Part shown: positions 17,011-25,013 of the stretch, piece after piece | Layout: every line of letters begins with the position of its first letter | Numbering within the stretch: the first letter of the stretch is position 1 | Source: Pseudonocardia lacus | GTDB taxonomy: Bacteria > Actinomycetota > Actinomycetes > Mycobacteriales > Pseudonocardiaceae | Length of the DNA stretch: 55,228 bases | Reading direction: 5' to 3' | Assembly (NCBI RefSeq): GCF_018531445.1 | Contig: NZ_JAHDTH010000029.1 | Span: forward strand, 1 to 55,228 | Translations under genes and position numbers: made by a program | The notes under the pieces: model-generated | The model's database searches: none | Seen by the model: only the letters and a program-made list of their open reading frames with translations | What the model was told of the DNA's origin: nothing

Positions 17011-17838
17011 GTGCCCGCCTGGATCTGCGTGCGCTGCGGCGTGCAGTCCCCCGACACGCCCCGCCCGCCCGACGGCTGCCCCGTCTGCGCCGACGAGCGG
17101 GAGGCCCTGCTCGACGGGGGCCAGCGGTGGACCACCGCCGACGAGCTCGCGGCCGATCACGTGACGGAGTTGCGCGAGGAGGAGCCGGACCTGGTCGGCG
17201 TCGGCGTCGCGCCGTCGTTCGGGATCGGCCAGCGGGCCCTGCTCGTCCGCACGCCGCAGGGCAACGTGCTGTGGGACTGCGTCCCGCTGCTCGACGACGC
17301 CGCCCGGACCACCATCGCCGGGTGGGGAGGCATCGCGGCGATCTGCCCCTCGCACCCGCACTTCTACGGCGCGTGCGTGGACGTCGCGGACGCGTTCGGT
17401 GCCCGGATCCTCATCGCCCGCGCCGACGCGGAGTGGGTCCAGCGGCCCTCCCCCCGCGTCGAGCTGTTCGACGACGAGATCGAGCCCGTCCCCGGGGTGA
17501 CCGCGCTGAGCGTCGGTGGGCACTTCGACGGATCGGCGGTGCTGCACTGGGCCGGCGGCGCCGGAGGGCGCGGAGCGCTGCTCACCGGGGACACGATCAT
17601 GGTCGTCGAGGACCGCGCCTGGGTGAGCTTCATGTGGAGCTACCCCAACCTGCTGCCGCTCGGCGCGCCCGACGTCGACCGGATCGCGCGGCGGGTCGCG
17701 CGGTTCGACTTCGCCAGGGTGTACGGCGGGTGGTGGGGCCACGTGGTCACCGACGCGGGCGCCGACGTGGTGGCGCGCTCGGCGCACCGCTACGTCGAGC
17801 GGCTGCACGGCCGCCGGCCCGGCCGGAGCGGAGCCTGA
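17011..17838 (+). CDS. MBL-fold metallo-hydrolase with N-terminal zinc ribbon
   Basis: The 275-residue protein begins with a small zinc ribbon (CVRCGVQSPDTP, then GCPVCADE at about 5-30) followed by a metallo-beta-lactamase-like domain. Metal-binding elements are SHPHFYG near 115 (an HxH without the usual HxHxDH), GGHFDGS and LTGDT. The missing part of the HxHxDH motif suggests altered chemistry. The GTG at 17011 is chosen for its GAGGGGAGG ribosome site; the frame is open further upstream but not protein-like. The function is unknown. Confidence 0.75.
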   Translation: MPAWICVRCGVQSPDTPRPPDGCPVCADEREALLDGGQRWTTADELAADHVTELREEEPDLVGVGVAPSFGIGQRALLVRTPQGNVLWDCVPLLDDAARTTIAGWGGIAAICPSHPHFYGACVDVADAFGARILIARADAEWVQRPSPRVELFDDEIEPVPGVTALSVGGHFDGSAVLHWAGGAGGRGALLTGDTIMVVEDRAWVSFMWSYPNLLPLGAPDVDRIARRVARFDFARVYGGWWGHVVTDAGADVVARSAHRYVERLHGRRPGRSGA

Positions 17839-17878
17839 GCCAGGCCCCGATCCGGCCGTGACGTCGCGGACGGCCGCC

Positions 17879-18295
17879 TCAGCCGACGGTGATCACTGCG
17901 AGCGGGAACCGGCGGTCGGTCTTGGTCTCGTAGTCGGCGGCGTCGGGCCAGTACGCGCGCCACACCGCGTACAGCTCGTCCCAGTCGTCGTCGCGGCCCG
18001 GGCGCACGACCCGGTGGTCGGCCTTGAGCGTGTCCGCGCCCAGCTCGATCGTCACCGGGCCGTCGATCGCCTCCAGGTTGGCGATCCACTGCGGGTCCCG
18101 CGGGGCGCCGCCCGCGCTGCCGCACAGGATGTACGAGCCCTCGTGCGGCGCCGCGACCAGCGGGTTGACGTAGTCCTTCCCGGACTTGCGGCCCGGGGTG
18201 TGCAGCAGGAGGGTCGTCTTGCCCTCCCAGTGACCGCCGAGCACGCCGTCGTGCGCCCGGAAGTCCTCGATCACGGTGTCGTTGAAGGAAGCCAC
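17879..18295 (-). CDS. Deazaflavin-dependent (F420) nitroreductase family protein
   Basis: This 138-residue protein has the Ddn-type split-barrel pattern: LLLHTPGRKSGKDYVNPLVA in the first half and QWIANLEAI in the middle, with D-x-Y-x-x-x-T-D-R-x-F-P near the end. Relatives use reduced F420 to reduce nitro compounds, quinones or other acceptors. It lies 52 nt downstream of the UGSC selenoprotein gene on the same strand and could share its transcript, which would make it part of a redox operon. The GTG start is assumed; no strong ribosome site is visible. Confidence 0.85.
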   Translation of the reverse strand: MASFNDTVIEDFRAHDGVLGGHWEGKTTLLLHTPGRKSGKDYVNPLVAAPHEGSYILCGSAGGAPRDPQWIANLEAIDGPVTIELGADTLKADHRVVRPGRDDDWDELYAVWRAYWPDAADYETKTDRRFPLAVITVG

Positions 18296-18347
18296 CCCGC
18301 GGACGCTAGTGGATCTCCGTCCGGTGGTCGTCGGCGCCCGCGCGCCG

Positions 18348-18887
18348 TCACCGCGTCACCCGGGCCAGCACCTCCTCCAGCGCGGCATCGGCGAGCGCGC
18401 GCATCTCCTCGTCCGTGCGGTCCTGGATGGGGTGCGGCACGAACACCGACGGCACCTCCCGGTAGCCCAGCGCCCGCGCCTGCGCGTCGGCCGCCTGGAC
18501 GAACTCCGAGGAGGCGAGGAAGGCCGCCACAACGCCCCGGCCCTCGAGGGCGACGAAGTCGTGCACACTGCACGACGTGCACGAGCCTCAATCGGCGAGC
18601 GCCTCGATCACCACGTCGCACTCGGTGGTGATCTCGCGGCGCAGGTCGGGGGGCATCGGCTTGGTGAACGTCGGCTTGGCGTAGCGGCGCACCGTGATCC
18701 CGCGCTCGGCGAGCAGCTCGGCGAGCCGATCGAGGAAGACGTCGCCGCGGGGCTTGGCGATGTCGAGCAGGCCGACCCGCAGCCCGTCGAGCGAGGCCGG
18801 GCGTTCGATGGCCGTGCGCACGTCCGGGGAGGACTCGTCGGTCGGGTCCAGGATCACCAGCGACCCCGGTCCTCGCGTCCCGTTCAC
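18348..18887 (-). CDS. UGSC-family selenoprotein (selenocysteine encoded by in-frame TGA)
   Basis: Read as one frame from the GTG at 18887, the gene encodes 99 residues ending VIEALAD, then TGA (18588-18590), then GSCTSCSVHDFVALEGRGV and on to a stop at 18348: 179 residues with selenocysteine at 100. The U-G-S-C motif is what names the UGSC (seleno)protein family, in which U may also be C. The downstream part keeps codon bias, hydrophobic pattern and a normal end (EEMRALADAALEEVLARV). A hairpin 19 nt after the TGA fits a bacterial SECIS. The GTG overlaps the upstream gene's stop (GTGA). Function is unknown; the U/C cluster (U100, C103, C106) suggests thiol/selenol redox chemistry. Confidence 0.85.
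18558..18590 (-). promoter_or_regulatory. Putative bacterial SECIS element after the Sec TGA
   Basis: In the transcript the TGA is followed by two mutually exclusive 8-bp hairpins. One pairs GUCGUGCA (18576-18569) with UGCACGAC (18565-18558) around the loop GUG, which begins 19 nt after the TGA; a short loop starting with G at this distance matches the usual bacterial SECIS rules. The other pairs UCGUGCAC (18584-18577) with GUGCACGA (18566-18559) around a 10-nt loop. Structures were found by eye and not energy-scored. Confidence 0.65.
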
Positions 18888-20323
18888 CGCCACGGCTCGA
18901 CCTCCCTCGTCACCGGCGCGCTCCCGCCCGGTCCACCGGCCCAGCCGCCGATCACGGCCGAGAACATGCCGGCTCCGCCGCCGGCGTGCACGATCATCAA
19001 CCCGCCGGGCCGGAACTTGGGCAGCGGTTGGTCGGACCCGCCCGGCGGGACGCCCTCGTCGATGCCGCCCGCGCCGCGGGTGATCTCGGCGCGGTCGAGC
19101 AGCAGCGCCTCGTCCAGCGCCGCCTCCAGCCGCGCCCGGTCCCACCCGGCATCGGCGAAGACCCTGGCGTGTTCCGGGCACACGACGAGCGTCGCGTCGA
19201 ACCCGCGCACCAGCTTGGGGTGCACCACCCCGCGCAGGCCCAGCGCCAGCGAGCGGGCCAGCGACTCCGGCCGCCGCGAGATCTGGTCGACGACGCCGCG
19301 AGGCCCCTCGGCGGCGAACACGGTGACCGCCGAGCGGCCCGCCGGCACGCCGCGGCTCTGCGCGAGCGGCTCGAAGGGCGAGCCCTCCTCGTCCTCGGCG
19401 AAGCAGAACCCGACCTTGCCGGGGTTGCCCAGCGCGGCCCGGTCGACGCCCTGCGGGCGCCCGCCGCCGACGTTGCGGATCACCAGCTGCAGCGCCCGGC
19501 CGATCGTCGAGTTGGCCCGGTTGCCCTGGCCCAGCGCGTTGCCGGCCCAGTTCATCCCGATCTCGGCGCGAACGGGCCCGTTGACCACGATCGCCGGCCC
19601 GGCGGCCCAGGTGGTGGCCAGCAGGCCGTGGGCGTTGAACTCGTCGGTGCAGGCCGCCTCGACGGCGGCGAGCACGACGGGCAGGTACTCCGGGCGGCAG
19701 CCGGCCAGCACGGCGTTGATCGCCACCTTCTCCACGGTGGCCTCGACCAGGTTGGGCGGGACGACCGCCACCACCTCGTCGGGCTTGCGCGAGGTGCCGT
19801 CGAGCATGCGCAGCACCCGGGCCGGGGTGGGCGCCACGACCGGCAGCCCGTCGGAGAAGCCGCGGTCGAACAGCGCCTCCGCCTCGTCCTCCAGCGCGCT
19901 GATCTCCAGCCGGCGCGAGCGCAGCGACCCGCCGCGCGCGCGGACCAGCAGCTCGTCGGCCACGTCGGGGTCCAGCGTGCGCGATCCGCAACCGGGGCGG
20001 TGCTCGGGCAGGCCCTCGCCGAGGTCGGCGACGCCGGTCAGCTCGGTCCACTGCGCCCGGCTCCAGCCGACGACGCGGCCGGTCTCGACTCCCCCGGCGA
20101 ACCGGACGAGCGTGGGCACGGTCTCGATGTCGAGCGCGAGGCTGGCGTCGAGCGCGGTGTCGTCGCGGCGGTCGGCGACGCCCGCGGGGAAGGCCGGGTC
20201 GTCCTGGGTGAACACCCGCAGCCCCGGCGCCCGGCTCAGGTCGGCCAGCACGGGCTCGACCAGCTGGCAGGTGGGGCAGTCGCGCTTGACCACGGCGACC
20301 AGGCCCTCGTCCAGCAGGTCCAC
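18884..20323 (-). CDS. Thioredoxin-domain fusion protein partnered with the UGSC selenoprotein
   Basis: The 479-residue protein begins with a thioredoxin-like domain: CPTC at 16-19 and a cis-proline loop TVPT near 69-71. A larger C-terminal domain of unknown family follows (about 110-479), rich in conserved-looking motifs: NAVLAGCRPEYLPVV, VVNGPVRAEIGMN, GQGNRANSTIGRA, VGFCFAEDEEGSPFEPL. Several cysteines are scattered through it. The ribosome site GAGGGGG precedes the GTG at 20323. The last codons overlap the start of the UGSC gene (GTGA), so the two are made together; an electron path from CPTC to selenol, or the reverse, is plausible but not shown. Confidence 0.8.
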   Translation of the reverse strand: MDLLDEGLVAVVKRDCPTCQLVEPVLADLSRAPGLRVFTQDDPAFPAGVADRRDDTALDASLALDIETVPTLVRFAGGVETGRVVGWSRAQWTELTGVADLGEGLPEHRPGCGSRTLDPDVADELLVRARGGSLRSRRLEISALEDEAEALFDRGFSDGLPVVAPTPARVLRMLDGTSRKPDEVVAVVPPNLVEATVEKVAINAVLAGCRPEYLPVVLAAVEAACTDEFNAHGLLATTWAAGPAIVVNGPVRAEIGMNWAGNALGQGNRANSTIGRALQLVIRNVGGGRPQGVDRAALGNPGKVGFCFAEDEEGSPFEPLAQSRGVPAGRSAVTVFAAEGPRGVVDQISRRPESLARSLALGLRGVVHPKLVRGFDATLVVCPEHARVFADAGWDRARLEAALDEALLLDRAEITRGAGGIDEGVPPGGSDQPLPKFRPGGLMIVHAGGGAGMFSAVIGGWAGGPGGSAPVTREVEPWR

Positions 20324-20512
20324 CGCCGCCGCCCCCTCGCGTCGCTCCCTTCGACCGTATGCCAGCAGGCGACCCCTTCCAAGACCCGTGCGGTGATGGC
20401 GCGATCACGTCACACGTCCCCCGTCCGAGCTACGGGCAAGTGTCCTCCGTGAGGGGACGAGACCCGACCGGCGGATCCCTAGCCTTCGCGGATCTTCGAC
20501 GGAAGGGTTCTC

Positions 20513-21346
20513 ATGCGAGTGGTCTGGCAGCTCCTCACGGTCCTGGTGATCTCCGCGGCGGGACAGCAGGGCATCGCCGCGGTGCAGGGCGATCCGTGGC
20601 TGACGCTCGCCATCGGCCTCGCGACGGCCGTGGTCGCGCTGCTGGCCTACCGGTGGGTGGTGGGCCTGACCGAGCGCCGCCCGGTCACCGAACTGGCCGG
20701 CGGGAGCGCCGGGTCCGGGCTCACCCGGGGGGTGTTACTGGGCGCCGCGTTGTTCGGGGCCGTCATCGCCAACCTCTGGTTCCTGGAGTACTACCAGGTG
20801 CACGGGCTGGGTTCGGTGCCGGGAGCGGTCGGGCTGCTCGGCTTCACCGCCGCGGCCGTGGTGTCCGAGGAGCTGCTCTTCCGCGGGGTGCTGTTCCGGT
20901 TCGTCGAGCGGTGGACGGGAACCTGGATCTCGCTGCTGGTGACCGCCGCGGTCTTCGGCGCCATGCACCTGCTCAACCCGAACGCCACCGCCTGGGGCGC
21001 CGTCGCCGTCGGGATCGCCGGCGGCGGGTTGCTGACCGCCGCGTACATCGCGGCGCGCAACCTGTGGCTGCCGATCGGCGTGCACCTCGGCTGGAACCTG
21101 GCCGCGGGCGCCGTCTTCAGCACCGAGGTCTCGGGCAACGACACCCCGCTGGGGCTGCTGGACGCCAGCATGTCGGGCCCGGCGATCCTCACCGGCGGCG
21201 ACTTCGGTCCGGAGGGCAGCCCGTACGCGCTGCTGTTCTGCCTGCTGGCCACGGCCGCGTTCCTGTGGCTGGCGCGCCGGCGCGCCAACCTGGTGCCCCG
21301 CCGCCGCTCCGAGCGCGACACCGTCGCCACTACGCTGCGCCGGTGA
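20513..21346 (+). CDS. CPBP-family intramembrane metalloprotease
   Basis: The 277-residue, multi-helix membrane protein has the three CPBP (Rce1-like) motifs: EELLFRG (about 121-127), FGAMHL and HLGWN. They supply the glutamates and histidines of the active site. CPBP proteases process prenylated proteins or signal peptides and in bacteria often concern bacteriocin immunity or signalling. It is preceded by a GGAAGGG site and its TGA overlaps the GTG of the histidine kinase gene, so it belongs to the same operon as the two-component system. Confidence 0.88.
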   Translation: MRVVWQLLTVLVISAAGQQGIAAVQGDPWLTLAIGLATAVVALLAYRWVVGLTERRPVTELAGGSAGSGLTRGVLLGAALFGAVIANLWFLEYYQVHGLGSVPGAVGLLGFTAAAVVSEELLFRGVLFRFVERWTGTWISLLVTAAVFGAMHLLNPNATAWGAVAVGIAGGGLLTAAYIAARNLWLPIGVHLGWNLAAGAVFSTEVSGNDTPLGLLDASMSGPAILTGGDFGPEGSPYALLFCLLATAAFLWLARRRANLVPRRRSERDTVATTLRR

Positions 21347-22509
21347 TCGACCGCCGGTGGGCCGTGCAGCGGTGGCACCGGCTCGACGTCACCGTCCGCG
21401 ACCTCCCGCTCGGCCTGCTGCTGCTGACGACGTCGCTGCTGCCGGTGTTCCAGAGCAACGGCACGCAGCTCGGCGGCGTGCCGACCCGCCCCCTCGACGC
21501 GCTGGGCGTCGCCGCCGTCGTCCTGCTGGGGCTCCCGCTGGCCGTGCGGCGGCGCTGGCCCGCGGCCTGCCTCGCCCTGGTGTCGGTCGGCTTCGCCGTC
21601 GACCAGCTCGGCGGCTACCACTCGATCGCCACCATGGCGCTGCCCGTCGCGCTGCTGAGCGCCGGCGCCCACCTGCGCCGGTACCGGCGCGCCACCGCCG
21701 TCCTGGGCGCGGTGGCGTTCCTCGGGCTGGCGGTCGCGCTCGCCATGGTCGGCGCCGGTGAACCCCCGGTCGACGTGCTCACCTTCCTGCTGGCGCTGGC
21801 GCTCATCTGGGGCGCCGGGTCGTGGCTGCGCTCCACCCGGGCCGCGGAGGCCGAGCTGCGCCTCCGCATCGCCGACGACACCCGCGCCGCCGAGCGGACC
21901 CGCATCGCCCGCGAGCTCCACGACGTGGTCACCCACCACGTGACGGCGATGGTCGTGCAGGCCGAGGCCGCGCGGTACCTGACCGCCGACCCCGACCGCC
22001 TCGACCGGACCCTGACCGCGGTCACCGACACCGGCCGGCGGGCCATCAGCGACCTGCGCCACGTACTGGAGCTGCTCGACCCGGACTACGGCAGCGCGGA
22101 CGGGACCCTGGCCCCGGGAACCGTGCACGCCCTCGTGGAGCACACCCGCCGGACCGGGCAGCCGGTGGAGTTCACCGAGGAGGGCACGCCGGCCGAGCCC
22201 ACCGGCAGCGCCGACCTGGTGGCCTACCGGGTGGCGCAGGAGGCCCTGACCAACGCCCTCAAGCACGCCTGGGGCACCCGCACCTCGGTGCGCGTGCACC
22301 ACGGCGGCCGGGAGATCACCGTCGAGGTCTGCACGGACAGCCCCGACTCCCCCACCGCGTCCCGCGCTGCCTCCGCCATCGGCAGCGGGCGGGGCCTGGC
22401 CGGGCTCCGCGAACGGGTCGACGTCCTGGGCGGCGACTTCAGCGCCGGCCGGCGTTCCGGCGGCGAGTTCCTCGTCCGGGCGCGCATCCCCACCGGCGGC
22501 CGCTCGTGA
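21343..22509 (+). CDS. NarL-type sensor histidine kinase (HisKA_3)
   Basis: This 388-residue membrane kinase has an N-terminal block of about five hydrophobic segments (residues 20-160) without a large extracellular domain. The phospho-acceptor region is RIARELHDVVTHHVTAMVVQ, the ATP-binding N box EALTNALKHA and the G box GRGLAGLRERV. Such kinases usually sense membrane or small-molecule stress. It overlaps the protease gene before it and the response regulator after it (GTGA at both ends), so the trio is one operon. The signal is unknown; the CPBP protease could be its target or part of the sensing. Confidence 0.92.
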   Translation: MIDRRWAVQRWHRLDVTVRDLPLGLLLLTTSLLPVFQSNGTQLGGVPTRPLDALGVAAVVLLGLPLAVRRRWPAACLALVSVGFAVDQLGGYHSIATMALPVALLSAGAHLRRYRRATAVLGAVAFLGLAVALAMVGAGEPPVDVLTFLLALALIWGAGSWLRSTRAAEAELRLRIADDTRAAERTRIARELHDVVTHHVTAMVVQAEAARYLTADPDRLDRTLTAVTDTGRRAISDLRHVLELLDPDYGSADGTLAPGTVHALVEHTRRTGQPVEFTEEGTPAEPTGSADLVAYRVAQEALTNALKHAWGTRTSVRVHHGGREITVEVCTDSPDSPTASRAASAIGSGRGLAGLRERVDVLGGDFSAGRRSGGEFLVRARIPTGGRS

Positions 22510-23165
22510 ACGGGCCCCTCCGGGTGCTGGTCTGCGACGACCAGCTGCTGGTCCGCACCGGGCTGGTCACGATCATCGACGCGCAGCCCGACCTCGACGT
22601 CGTCGGCGAGTGCGGCGACGGCAAGGCCGCGGTCGAGCTGGCCGGCCGGCTGCGCCCCGACGTCGTGCTGATGGACGTGCGCATGCCGGTCCTCGACGGC
22701 ATCGAGGCCACCCGCCGGCTGGCCGGCGCCGGCGTGCCGCAGCCGGTCACGGTGCTGGTGCTGACCACGTTCAACCTGGACCAGTACGTCTACGAGGCGC
22801 TGCGCGCCGGGGCCAGCGGCTTCCTGCTGAAGGACGCCCCGCCGGCCCACCTGCTGCACGGCATCCGGGTCGTGGCCGGCGGCGCGGCGCTGCTCGACCC
22901 CGAGGTGACCCGCCGGCTCGTCGGCCGCTACGCCGCCCGGATCCGCCCCGTCGACGGCATGGCGCGCGACCCCGCCCTCACCCCGAGAGAGCTGGAGGTC
23001 CTGCGGCTCATCGCCGACGGCCTGTCCAACGCCGAGATCGCCGCGACCCTGCAGCTGAGCCCGGAGACCGTCAAGACCTTCGTCTCGCGCATCCTGACCA
23101 AGCTCGACCTGCGCGACCGCGTCCAGGCCGTCGTGTACGCGTACCGCCACGGCCTGGCCACCTGA
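22506..23165 (+). CDS. NarL/LuxR-type response regulator
   Basis: The 219-residue protein has a receiver domain with acidic residues CDDQ near the N-terminus, the phospho-acceptor aspartate in VVLMDVRMP (about 56), the conserved T of LVLTTF and K of FLLKDAP. The C-terminal LuxR helix-turn-helix starts LTPRELEVLRLIADGLSNAE and continues to SPETVKTFVSRIL. It is the partner of the kinase in the preceding gene (4-nt overlap). Targets cannot be seen; self-regulation and the CPBP gene are likely candidates. Confidence 0.94.
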   Translation: MNGPLRVLVCDDQLLVRTGLVTIIDAQPDLDVVGECGDGKAAVELAGRLRPDVVLMDVRMPVLDGIEATRRLAGAGVPQPVTVLVLTTFNLDQYVYEALRAGASGFLLKDAPPAHLLHGIRVVAGGAALLDPEVTRRLVGRYAARIRPVDGMARDPALTPRELEVLRLIADGLSNAEIAATLQLSPETVKTFVSRILTKLDLRDRVQAVVYAYRHGLAT

Positions 23166-23286
23166 CGGGGCCGGCGGACCCGGCGCGGAACCCGACGTCC
23201 GTCCCGGCGGACCGGACGCCGGGCTCGACCAGGGCCGCGCGCGGTGCGAGGGTCGGCGGTGGACCCGTCGACCGAGGGAGCGCACC

Positions 23287-23637
23287 GTGCCGCCTGTCGT
23301 CCACCCCGCCGGTGACCGCGGCGGACCCACCCGCAGCCACGCCTTCATCCCGGCGACCGCGGAGGGGTGGCAGACCGTCGCGCTGACCGAGTGGGAGCTC
23401 ATCGGCGAGGAGTGGGTCGACGAGCACCCCTTCGACGAGATCACCTACGTGCTGGCCGGCACCCTGTACGTGACCTGCGACGACGTCACCGTCGAGGTGA
23501 CCGCGGGCAGCGTCGTCCGCGTGCCGGCCGGCTCCACCGGCACGTACTCCGCCCCCGACCGGGCCCGGATGCTGGCGATCTACGGCCCCAACCCGGACGG
23601 CCGACCGACGCGGATCGGCGGGCTGCGCAAGCTGTAA
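23287..23637 (+). CDS. Small cupin-domain protein
   Basis: The 116-residue protein is a single-domain cupin: EHPFDEITYVLAGTLYVTCD contains the conserved H, E and G positions of cupin motif 1, and GSVVRVPAGSTGTYS is motif 2, though here the usual second histidine is replaced. It resembles EutQ-type or sugar-binding small cupins. It follows a cryptic 120-bp gap after the response regulator, and a GGGAGCGCACC site precedes the GTG at 23287. The ligand and role are unknown. Confidence 0.8.
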   Translation: MPPVVHPAGDRGGPTRSHAFIPATAEGWQTVALTEWELIGEEWVDEHPFDEITYVLAGTLYVTCDDVTVEVTAGSVVRVPAGSTGTYSAPDRARMLAIYGPNPDGRPTRIGGLRKL

Positions 23638-23716
23638 CGGACCCGCACCGGAGCGTTCACACCGGCGCAACCGCTCCGGCCGGGACCCGACCGCATACTT
23701 CGGCATCGACACCGAA

Positions 23717-24211
23717 GTGGATCCCTTCATCGGGACCGCCGCCACGCACCTGCCCCCCGCGAGCGGTCTGGCGGCGACGTGGTGGTTCCCCAAGCCCCAG
23801 GTCGGCAACACCCACCCCGGCGCGACGTCGCCGCTGGGCATGGTCTCGGCGTGCGCCTACTCGGGCGCCTACCCGACCGGCTACTTCGAGACGTTCGGCA
23901 TCGCGCTGACCGAGAAGCTGCTGGCCGGCGGCGGCCCGGTGATCACGACGCCCACCGGGGGCACCGGCGAGGCCGTCGGCGACGCCGCGGTCGTGGTGGG
24001 CGCCGGGGACGTCGCCGCGCTGGCGGCGGCGCTGGACCGGGTGGTGCTGGAGATGTCCGAGCACGAACGTCGCCTGCTCGAACGGCGCGGGCGCGAGCAC
24101 GCCGCCGCCTTCGAGCGGACCCGGATGTTCGACGACCTGTTCCGCCCCGCCGGTCCGCCGGCGGAGGACGACCGGGTGATGATCGGGTGGGGTGGGTTGC
24201 CGGACCGTTAG
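23717..24211 (+). pseudogene. Chimeric remnant: GH92-like N-terminus joined to GT4 C-terminus
   Basis: Residues 1-56 (VDPFIGTA, then VGNTHPGATSPLGMV) resemble the start of GH92-type glycoside hydrolases, which begin with the same order of motifs. From residue 57 the sequence becomes a retaining glycosyltransferase (GT4) C-terminus: the E-x7-E motif of ETFGIALTE (58-66), then GGPVITTPTGGTGEAVGDAA and a helical end. The junction is near 23885. Both proteins are truncated, so neither enzyme can work, although the frame is intact. It is most likely debris from a deletion between two genes, but expression cannot be excluded. Confidence 0.6.
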
Positions 24212-24313
24212 GGAAGGCTGACTCCGGTGGCGGCGGATCGTCCCGGTCGCGGGGAGCGTGCGGGGGCCGGCGGCGGCGAAGACTCGCCGACATCGACACG
24301 CCCGGAGGATCCG

Positions 24314-24922
24314 ATGTCCCGACGCCCGTCCACGCCCCTGCTCGCCGCTCTCGCCGCGGCAGCGGTGCTCTCGCTGTCGGGCTGCGGCCCGGTCGGCGGC
24401 AGCGCGCACGCCGGGGACGCTCCGGAGCCGATCGGGCTGGACACCGTGGCGGCGGCCTCGACCGCGACGCCCGGCCCCGCTCCCGCTGCGACCCCCGCGC
24501 CTGAGGCCGGCGCGGCCGCCACCGGTGGTCCCGCGTCCGCCCGCCCCGCCCAGGGCGGCGGCAACCCGTCCGGAGGCGGAGCGCCGGCGCCCGCACCGGA
24601 GCCGGCCCCGAAGGTCACCTCCCTGGAGGTCGCCCAGCAGCCCAGCTGCCCGATCCAGGGCACCCCGGACGCCCCGTTCTCGCAGCCGGGCACCGACGTG
24701 AAGATCGCCTGGTCGGTCAGCGGGGCGTCGGGGGCCGCGGTCGCGGTCGACGACCCCGGCCGCTACGGCGCCTACGGCCGCGACTACCCGGCCAGCGGGT
24801 CGCTGACGCTGTCCTTCCCCTGCGGGGCCACCGGCACGACCACGCACACCTACACGGTCTGGCCGGCCGGCGCCGAGGGCTCCCCGAAGACGATCACGGT
24901 GTCCGCCCGCGCCTCCGGCTGA
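24314..24922 (+). CDS. Secreted lipoprotein, unknown function
   Basis: The 202-residue protein starts at the ATG at 24314 after a GGAGG ribosome site; a longer frame from 24227 lacks a plausible start context. It has a type II signal peptide ending in the lipobox LSGC (about 24-27), then a long Ala/Pro/Gly-rich linker and a compact C-terminal domain of about 85 residues with two cysteines (PSCPIQ and PCGATG), likely disulphide-bonded, with a beta-sandwich-like Thr/Val pattern. Function is unknown. Neighbours give no clear link. Confidence 0.75.
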   Translation: MSRRPSTPLLAALAAAAVLSLSGCGPVGGSAHAGDAPEPIGLDTVAAASTATPGPAPAATPAPEAGAAATGGPASARPAQGGGNPSGGGAPAPAPEPAPKVTSLEVAQQPSCPIQGTPDAPFSQPGTDVKIAWSVSGASGAAVAVDDPGRYGAYGRDYPASGSLTLSFPCGATGTTTHTYTVWPAGAEGSPKTITVSARASG

Positions 24923-24951
24923 TCCTCCGGGAGGCTGGCCGCGACGCGCAT

Positions 24952-24985
24952 TTCTACGTACTGTAGAAGTTCTACAGGCAGTAGA
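24952..24985. promoter_or_regulatory. Dense dyad array, probable BlaI/CopY-type operator
   Basis: The half-site TTCTAC occurs at 24952-24957 and 24970-24975 and its complement GTAGAA at 24963-24968, with a further GTAGA at 24981. The centre is a perfect 17-bp palindrome, CTGTAGAAGTTCTACAG (24961-24977). Such overlapping TGTA/TACA dyads are typical of BlaI/MecI/CopY winged-helix repressors. It sits 29 bp before the cytochrome b start, and this AT-rich patch is probably the promoter. Confidence 0.6.
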
Positions 24986-25013
24986 GGCAACGCTACCCGG
25001 ACAGGGGTGCGCG

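Noticed and set aside
18299..18347. Possible extra small gene between the selenoprotein and the nitroreductase
   Set aside because: Only 49 bp and no start or ribosome site.
18588..20408. A single long minus-strand reading frame ending at the TGA, with a separate short gene at 18348-18566
   Set aside because: Codon pattern shows the real first gene ends at 18884 in another frame, and the second half of the selenoprotein is in frame with the part before the TGA.
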